Below are positions 38,849 through 44,936 of a stretch of 44,936 nt of DNA, piece after piece. Source of the DNA: Porphyrobacter sp. SLTP (lineage in GTDB: Bacteria > Pseudomonadota > Alphaproteobacteria > Sphingomonadales > Sphingomonadaceae); contig NZ_JAAALE010000023.1 of the NCBI RefSeq assembly GCF_009905735.1, positions 1 through 44,936 of the forward strand, given 5' to 3'. Positions within the stretch are counted from its first letter, which is position 1, and each line of letters opens with the position of its first letter. The notes beneath the pieces are model-generated. The model had not been told where the DNA came from. It did not search any database and was given only the letters and a program-made list of their open reading frames with translations. A program made the translations under genes and the position numbers.

Positions 38849-39607
38849 CTATTGCGGGAAGCGCTTTACAAAGGTCGCCTCCACCACCCGGGCAATCTCG
38901 GCATCCTCCTCGGGGGTGAGCGGCTCGTTCTCCATTTGCGCGCGCAGCCGCTGGATCTGCGGATTGACGTTCTGGAGCTTCAGCAGCGCCGGATTGGCGA
39001 GCGCCTGTCTGCCCATCTCGGCCAGATCGCTGGCGTCCATCTGGCTGATCCCCTGGGACACCGCGCTGTTGATGTCGGCGCGCACATCCGCTTCGGTGAT
39101 GTCCTTTTCCGCCACGGCGCTCGACAGCGTCTGCTCCATGTCGAAATTCGCCACCACATTGCCCATCAATCGGCGGCCGATGTCGGAGCGGTAGAACCCG
39201 GCCACATTGCGGGCCTCGTCCGGGGTGAGGTAACTCGCCATCGCCGCGATCATCTTCGGACGGTAGAGCGCCGACACCCGCAGGTTCTGGCTATTGAGCA
39301 CCGGGCGCATCCCGGCCAGGATCTCGTCGATCAGGCCCGGACTGGCCCCCTCAGCTGCGGCCAGATCGGCGTTGGCCAGCATCTCGCGCTTGACCGCCTC
39401 CAGCCCGTTGTTGAGCAGGACATCGCGGTTCACGGTGCTATCGATCGCGTCGATCAGATCGGCATAGGCCGGGTGGCCGGGCTGGGGATTGGCGATTTGC
39501 GCGGCCATCGGCGGGGGCGGCGCGCTGTCCTGCGCCATGGCAGCCGGTGCAACCGGCAGCAGAGTCAGCATCAGGCCAGCGCAGCGCAGAGCGGAAAGTC
39601 GGATCAT
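38849..39607 (-). CDS. Exported DUF2059-family protein
   Basis: A 252-aa secreted protein of unknown function. Signal peptide: SALRCAGLMLTLLPVAPAAMAQ. The DUF2059 core is ALYRPKMIAAMASYLTPDEARNVAGFYRSDIGRRLMGNVVANFDME, and the rest is largely helical, with Gln/Glu-rich C-terminal helices. The ATG at 39607 has GGGGG upstream; the open frame continues upstream to 40042 only as antisense of the amidohydrolase gene. It is convergent with MipA and divergent from the amidohydrolase. No catalytic motif is recognised. Confidence 0.8.
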   Translation of the reverse strand: MIRLSALRCAGLMLTLLPVAPAAMAQDSAPPPPMAAQIANPQPGHPAYADLIDAIDSTVNRDVLLNNGLEAVKREMLANADLAAAEGASPGLIDEILAGMRPVLNSQNLRVSALYRPKMIAAMASYLTPDEARNVAGFYRSDIGRRLMGNVVANFDMEQTLSSAVAEKDITEADVRADINSAVSQGISQMDASDLAEMGRQALANPALLKLQNVNPQIQRLRAQMENEPLTPEEDAEIARVVEATFVKRFPQ

Positions 39608-39775
39608 GGAAAAGCCCCCATCAACGCAAGTTATAGTCCCGTCGGCATAACGGCCCGCCTCCCCGCGCCCAAGCGAATAGTCTGATTGGCAGCGATTTTC
39701 ACCGCTGCGCTTGCCTTGGCGGCGCGGGCGGGCCATCAACCGGGCGGGCCATGTGAGGCAAGGGGAGAGACAATC

Positions 39776-41056
39776 ATGCAGGCATTCAAGGGCGGGTTGA
39801 TGGCGGGGCTGGCGCTGGCCGGGACGCTGATGGCAGCGCCGCTCGCGGCCGAGACCGTGGCGATCCGCGCGGGCGCGGTGATCACCGATGCCGCTGCCGA
39901 GCCGACCGGGGCTGCGACCATTCTCGTCACCGACGGCAAGATCGTGTCGATCACTGCAGGCCACGGTGCCGTGACCGCCGACCGTGAGATCGACCTCAAG
40001 ACCAAGACCGTGCTGCCGGGCCTGATCGACTTGCACACCCACCTGACCGGCGATCCGGGCGGCGATTTCTGGAAGGAAGCGACCGAACCGGACGAGTGGG
40101 GCGTCGTGGTCGGTGCCAAGAACGCGCGCCTAACCGCGTTGGCAGGGTTCACCACTGTGCGCGAAGCGGGCAGTGGGCGTGACACCGCCTTCTCCCTTCG
40201 CCGCGGGACGGCCGAGGGCATGGTGCCAGGGCCGCGCATCGTTGCGGCAGGCCCAGCGCTGGCGATTATCGGTGGCCACGGCGACGTCAACGGCTTCCGC
40301 TCCGAGGTCAACGAGCTGCTCGATTCGGGCTTCACCTGCACCGGCGCGGTCGAATGCGCCGCAAAAGTGCGGCTCGCCAGCCAGAACGGCGCGGACGTGA
40401 TCAAGATCACCGCCACTGGCGGCGTGCTTTCGCAGCAGGGCCGGGGCCTCGAAGCCCACTTCACCCCCGCCGAAATGAAGGCGATTGCCGACACCGCCCA
40501 TTCGCTCGGCCTCAAGGTCATGGCCCACGCCCACGGTGCGCGCGGCATTCAGCAGGCCGCCGAGGCCGGGATCGATTCGATCGAGCATGGCACCTATCTC
40601 GATGAAGCGGCGGCCAAGGCGATGAAGGCCAACGGCACCGTGCTGGTGCCGACCCTGATGGCGCTGGAAGGCGTCAGCGAGGGGCTGGGCAAGGGCGTCT
40701 ATACCCCCGTGGTCGAAAACAAGATCCGCGCGGTGCAACCACTGATGGCCTCACTGGTCAGCCGCGCCCGCCAATACGGCGTCACCGTCGCCTTCGGCAC
40801 GGATGCGGGCGTTTACCAACACGGCCGCAATGGCGAGGAACTCGGCCTGATGAAGAAGCAGGGCATGAGCGACCGTGAAGTCCTCGCCAGCGCCACGACC
40901 GTCGCGGCCAAGGTGCTCGGCATGGACAACCAGATCGGCAAGCTCGCACCCGGCTATTCGGCGGATATCATCGCGGTTGACGGTAACCCGCTCACAGATG
41001 TGACCGTGCTGGAGGAAGTCGACTTCGTAATGGTCCGAGGGCGCGTGATCGAATGA
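39776..41056 (+). CDS. Exported metal-dependent amidohydrolase, Xaa-Pro/Arg dipeptidase-like
   Basis: A 426-aa amidohydrolase-superfamily enzyme with signal peptide (GLMAGLALAGTLMAAPLAAE), so probably periplasmic. The binuclear site is intact: His87 and His89 (LIDLHTHL), Lys210 for carboxylation (DVIKITATGG), His251 (KVMAHAHG), His271 (SIEHGTYL) and the catalytic Asp343 (FGTDAGV). The pattern matches the subgroup that includes Caulobacter Xaa-Arg/Lys/Pro dipeptidases. The ATG at 39776 has GGGGAGAG upstream. DUF2585 follows 17 nt later on the same strand. A peptide-scavenging role is likely; the precise dipeptide preference is unknown. Confidence 0.9.
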   Translation: MQAFKGGLMAGLALAGTLMAAPLAAETVAIRAGAVITDAAAEPTGAATILVTDGKIVSITAGHGAVTADREIDLKTKTVLPGLIDLHTHLTGDPGGDFWKEATEPDEWGVVVGAKNARLTALAGFTTVREAGSGRDTAFSLRRGTAEGMVPGPRIVAAGPALAIIGGHGDVNGFRSEVNELLDSGFTCTGAVECAAKVRLASQNGADVIKITATGGVLSQQGRGLEAHFTPAEMKAIADTAHSLGLKVMAHAHGARGIQQAAEAGIDSIEHGTYLDEAAAKAMKANGTVLVPTLMALEGVSEGLGKGVYTPVVENKIRAVQPLMASLVSRARQYGVTVAFGTDAGVYQHGRNGEELGLMKKQGMSDREVLASATTVAAKVLGMDNQIGKLAPGYSADIIAVDGNPLTDVTVLEEVDFVMVRGRVIE

Positions 41057-41073
41057 GCGGGCGCTAGGGTCTT

Positions 41074-41670
41074 ATGGGCGCGCTCATCCCCAACCGCCGG
41101 ACGGTCATCGTCTCGCTGGCCATTGCGGCGTTCACCATCATCATCCTGCTCGCCATGGGCCGCGCACCGATCTGCGAGTGCGGCTACGTCAAGCTGTGGC
41201 ACGGGCAGATCAATGATAGCGGCAACAGCCAGCATATCGCCGACTGGTACACGCCCAGCCACATCATCCACGGAATGATCTTCTACGCCTTCGGCTGGTG
41301 GATGTTCGTGAAGCGCGGCTGGGGCGGGGCCGAGGCGTTCCGCTGGGGCCTGCCGCTCGCCGTGCTGCTGGAGGGCGCATGGGAGGTGCTGGAAAACACC
41401 CCGATGGTGATCAACCGCTTCCGCTCGGTCACCGCCAATTTCGGCTACACCGGCGACTCTGTGCTCAATTCGGGCGCTGACCTTGCGTGGATGGCGTTCG
41501 GCTTCTGGCTGGCGCTGCGTCTGCCGGTCAAGGTAACTCTGGCGCTGGCGATCATTGGCGAGCTGGTGGCGGGATATGTCGTGCGCGACAATCTGACCTT
41601 CAATGTCATCATGCTGGTCTATCCGATCGAAGCGATTGCCGAATGGCAGGCAGCGGGCGGGGTTGCCTGA
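41074..41670 (+). CDS. DUF2585 (UPF0314) membrane protein
   Basis: A 198-aa integral membrane protein with about five hydrophobic helices and a conserved soluble loop. Diagnostic motifs are CECGYVKLWHGQINDSGNSQHIADWYTPSHIIHGMIFYAFGWW and LLEGAWEVLENTPMVINRFR, which I recognise as DUF2585, a family widespread in Alphaproteobacteria but uncharacterised. Conserved His, Asp, Cys and Glu residues suggest a metal or a catalytic site. The ATG at 41074 has AGGG upstream. It lies 17 nt after the amidohydrolase gene and just before the TPP riboswitch. Confidence 0.88.
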   Translation: MGALIPNRRTVIVSLAIAAFTIIILLAMGRAPICECGYVKLWHGQINDSGNSQHIADWYTPSHIIHGMIFYAFGWWMFVKRGWGGAEAFRWGLPLAVLLEGAWEVLENTPMVINRFRSVTANFGYTGDSVLNSGADLAWMAFGFWLALRLPVKVTLALAIIGELVAGYVVRDNLTFNVIMLVYPIEAIAEWQAAGGVA

Positions 41671-41710
41671 CGCCGCACTGGACTCACGTTCCGCCTTGTC
41701 CTAATCCTTG

Positions 41711-43760
<2,050 letters not shown>

Positions 43761-43795
43761 CGGCAATCCCCCACCAAGGGCGGCGCTGGATTGAC

Positions 43796-43832
43796 CGGCC
43801 CGGTGAAAGGGCAGACACCCTGCGCCGGGCCG
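43796..43832 (+). terminator. Possible terminator after thiC
   Basis: CGGCCCGG and CCGGGCCG form a perfect 8-bp outer stem; AGGG and CCCT add an inner 4-bp stem. Only TGTT follows, with no T run. It lies 36 nt after the thiC stop, before the next Shine-Dalgarno. Confidence 0.45.
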
Positions 43833-43855
43833 TGTTCCGTTGGGGGGATCGACGT

Positions 43856-44239
43856 ATGAATGCCTACCGCTTGCTGCAAATCCTGCTCGTCGCCTTCGGG
43901 GCGGTGTTCTGCCTTGTCGGGCCGCTGGCGATGGTCTGGCCGAGCGGCTGGGCCTGGCACGAAGGGCCGCCGATGGCCTCGCAATATTTCATGATGATCG
44001 TCGGGGTCTATGCGACATTGGGCGTGTTCATGATCCTCGCCGCGCGCAATCCGCTCGGCAATGTCTCGCTGATCTGGTTCGTCGCGGTGTCGAGCGCGGT
44101 GCACGCCGCGATCATGGCGGTGCAATCGCTGAGCGCGCCGATGCACCAGGGGCACCTGCTGGGCGATGTCCCCGCGCTGCTGCTGGTCACCATCGCCTTT
44201 GCCGTGCTGCTGCCCAAGGCCCAGCGCAGCGGCGCGTGA
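43856..44239 (+). CDS. Small integral membrane protein
   Basis: A 127-aa protein with four hydrophobic helices: ILLVAFGAVFCLVGPLAMVWP, MMIVGVYATLGVFMILAARNP, LIWFVAVSSAVHAAIMAVQSL and LLLVTIAFAVLLP. A His-rich turn (MHQGHLLGD) lies between the last two. It resembles uncharacterised four-helix membrane proteins of Proteobacteria, perhaps the DUF6632-type, though I am unsure of that name. The ATG at 43856 has GGGGGGATC upstream; an in-frame ATG at 43832 is less well placed. It is tail-to-tail with the lipoprotein gene, with adjacent stops. Function unknown. Confidence 0.8.
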   Translation: MNAYRLLQILLVAFGAVFCLVGPLAMVWPSGWAWHEGPPMASQYFMMIVGVYATLGVFMILAARNPLGNVSLIWFVAVSSAVHAAIMAVQSLSAPMHQGHLLGDVPALLLVTIAFAVLLPKAQRSGA

Positions 44240-44869
44240 TCACCAGCCCCAGGGCGCAGGCGGCGGGGTGACGGGCCGGGTGAGATCGAACTCGACCCGG
44301 AACAGGCGGCCGGCGCGGCTCAGCTGATAGGTGTAGGTCGCCGGGGTGATCTCGACCCGCCACACATTGGTGACCGACGCCGTCAGCCCGCCCGCGCGGA
44401 ACATCGCGATGCTTTCCTGATCGACCGGGAAGTCCTGCGCGGCCGCCGTGCCGCCATCCGCCGTGTCCCCGCCATACAGCGTCACCGCATCATGCGAGCC
44501 GTCGGCGTGGCGGTGATCGTGCTTGAGACGGAGCCCTGCCGCGGTGCGGGTGATCAGCCAGGTGCGCGAGCGGTCCCACGTGCCATCGGCCCCCTGCACA
44601 TGAAACGGGATCGCCATGCGGTCGGCGGAGCATTCGCGAAAATGCACCACCATCGCCGCGCTCGCCATGTCGGCATCGGCCGCGTCGGTGGAGACGAGGC
44701 GACCCGCATAGGCCTTGCCGCAATGGCTGGCCAGCGCGGCCATGAAGTCGCCTTGGGGATCGCTCCGGCCTGTCGCGGGGGAAACGCAGGCCGCCAGCGC
44801 CAGCAGCGGAGCGAGCAGGGCGGCAGGGCGAAGCGCGGTGGCCCAAAAGGCGGGGGTGACATGCATCAT
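44240..44869 (-). CDS. Hypothetical lipoprotein
   Basis: A 209-aa secreted protein with a lipobox LALAAC (Cys28 from this start), so predicted to be membrane-anchored after signal peptidase II cleavage. The mature part has alternating short strands (AMVVHFRECSADRMAIPFHVQ, RTWLITRTAAGLRLKHDHRHADGSHDAVTLYGG, VWRVEITPATYTYQLSRAGRLFRVEFDL) suggesting a small beta-rich domain. A His/Asp-rich segment lies mid-protein. Two adjacent ATGs (44869, 44866) follow GGGCGGC; a longer frame runs to 44905. Family not recognised. Confidence 0.72.
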   Translation of the reverse strand: MMHVTPAFWATALRPAALLAPLLALAACVSPATGRSDPQGDFMAALASHCGKAYAGRLVSTDAADADMASAAMVVHFRECSADRMAIPFHVQGADGTWDRSRTWLITRTAAGLRLKHDHRHADGSHDAVTLYGGDTADGGTAAAQDFPVDQESIAMFRAGGLTASVTNVWRVEITPATYTYQLSRAGRLFRVEFDLTRPVTPPPAPWGW

Positions 44870-44936
44870 GCCGCCCGTCCTGAAGGCTGGCGACGCAAAT
44901 GGCAAATCCGCGCAAGATTACCCCCCTCCCCACGGG

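Overview
The window reads as a chromosomal segment of a GC-rich alphaproteobacterium, most likely order Sphingomonadales and close to Erythrobacter/Porphyrobacter. The grounds are the crtY-crtI-crtB beta-carotene operon, large TonB-dependent receptors (TBDRs), carotenoid-cleavage-type oxygenases, a TorF-type porin, MipA/OmpV and DUF2585 proteins, and strong GC bias at third codon positions. The assignment rests on recognising protein families, not on a database search. I see no transposase, integrase, phage gene or CRISPR array. Genes are densely packed with many 4-nt or 1-nt stop/start overlaps, and no gene-free stretch exceeds about 300 bases.

Layout. (1) 1-4.7 kb: a class I HMG-CoA reductase, tRNA-Gly(CCC), an HSL-type alpha/beta hydrolase, an aldehyde dehydrogenase and an NTF2/SnoaL-like protein. 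(2) 4.7-10.4 kb: a TBDR divergent from two tandem carotenoid-oxygenase-family enzymes, possibly an uptake-and-cleavage locus for an apocarotenoid or stilbene-like compound. (3) 10.4-12.7 kb: arsenic operon arsR-acr3-arsH with a repeated operator-like motif flanking its promoter. (4) 12.7-19.0 kb: an Ntn-type acylase with a HAD hydrolase, a TorF-like porin, a zinc alcohol dehydrogenase and an SDR. (5) 19.2-24.6 kb: a phosphate-scavenging operon of TBDR, beta-propeller phytase, PhoX-like DUF839 phosphatase and a GDT1-like membrane protein. (6) 24.7-29.0 kb: Dps, 6-phosphogluconolactonase, Nudix hydrolase, DNA polymerase IV and a Bcr/CflA-type exporter. (7) 29.1-33.2 kb: an acyl-CoA carboxylase (alpha and beta subunits) behind a small exported NTF2-like protein. 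(8) 33.3-37.7 kb: crtY-crtI-LOG-crtB, which makes phytoene, then lycopene, then beta-carotene, with a LOG-family gene inserted between crtI and crtB. (9) 37.8-44.9 kb: MipA, a DUF2059 protein, an exported amidohydrolase, a DUF2585 membrane protein, a TPP riboswitch with thiC, a small membrane protein and a lipoprotein.

Structure beyond genes. Four copies of an intergenic palindromic repeat of 86-104 bp (18084, 29036, 30712, 33226) share perfect 12-bp ends. Each joins two different arm types, in either orientation. A second, unrelated two-module inverted repeat lies at 26369-26514. The thiC leader shows a possible Shine-Dalgarno switching mechanism. Several promoter regions carry short perfect palindromes that look like operators. 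All functional statements are homology-style inferences made by eye.
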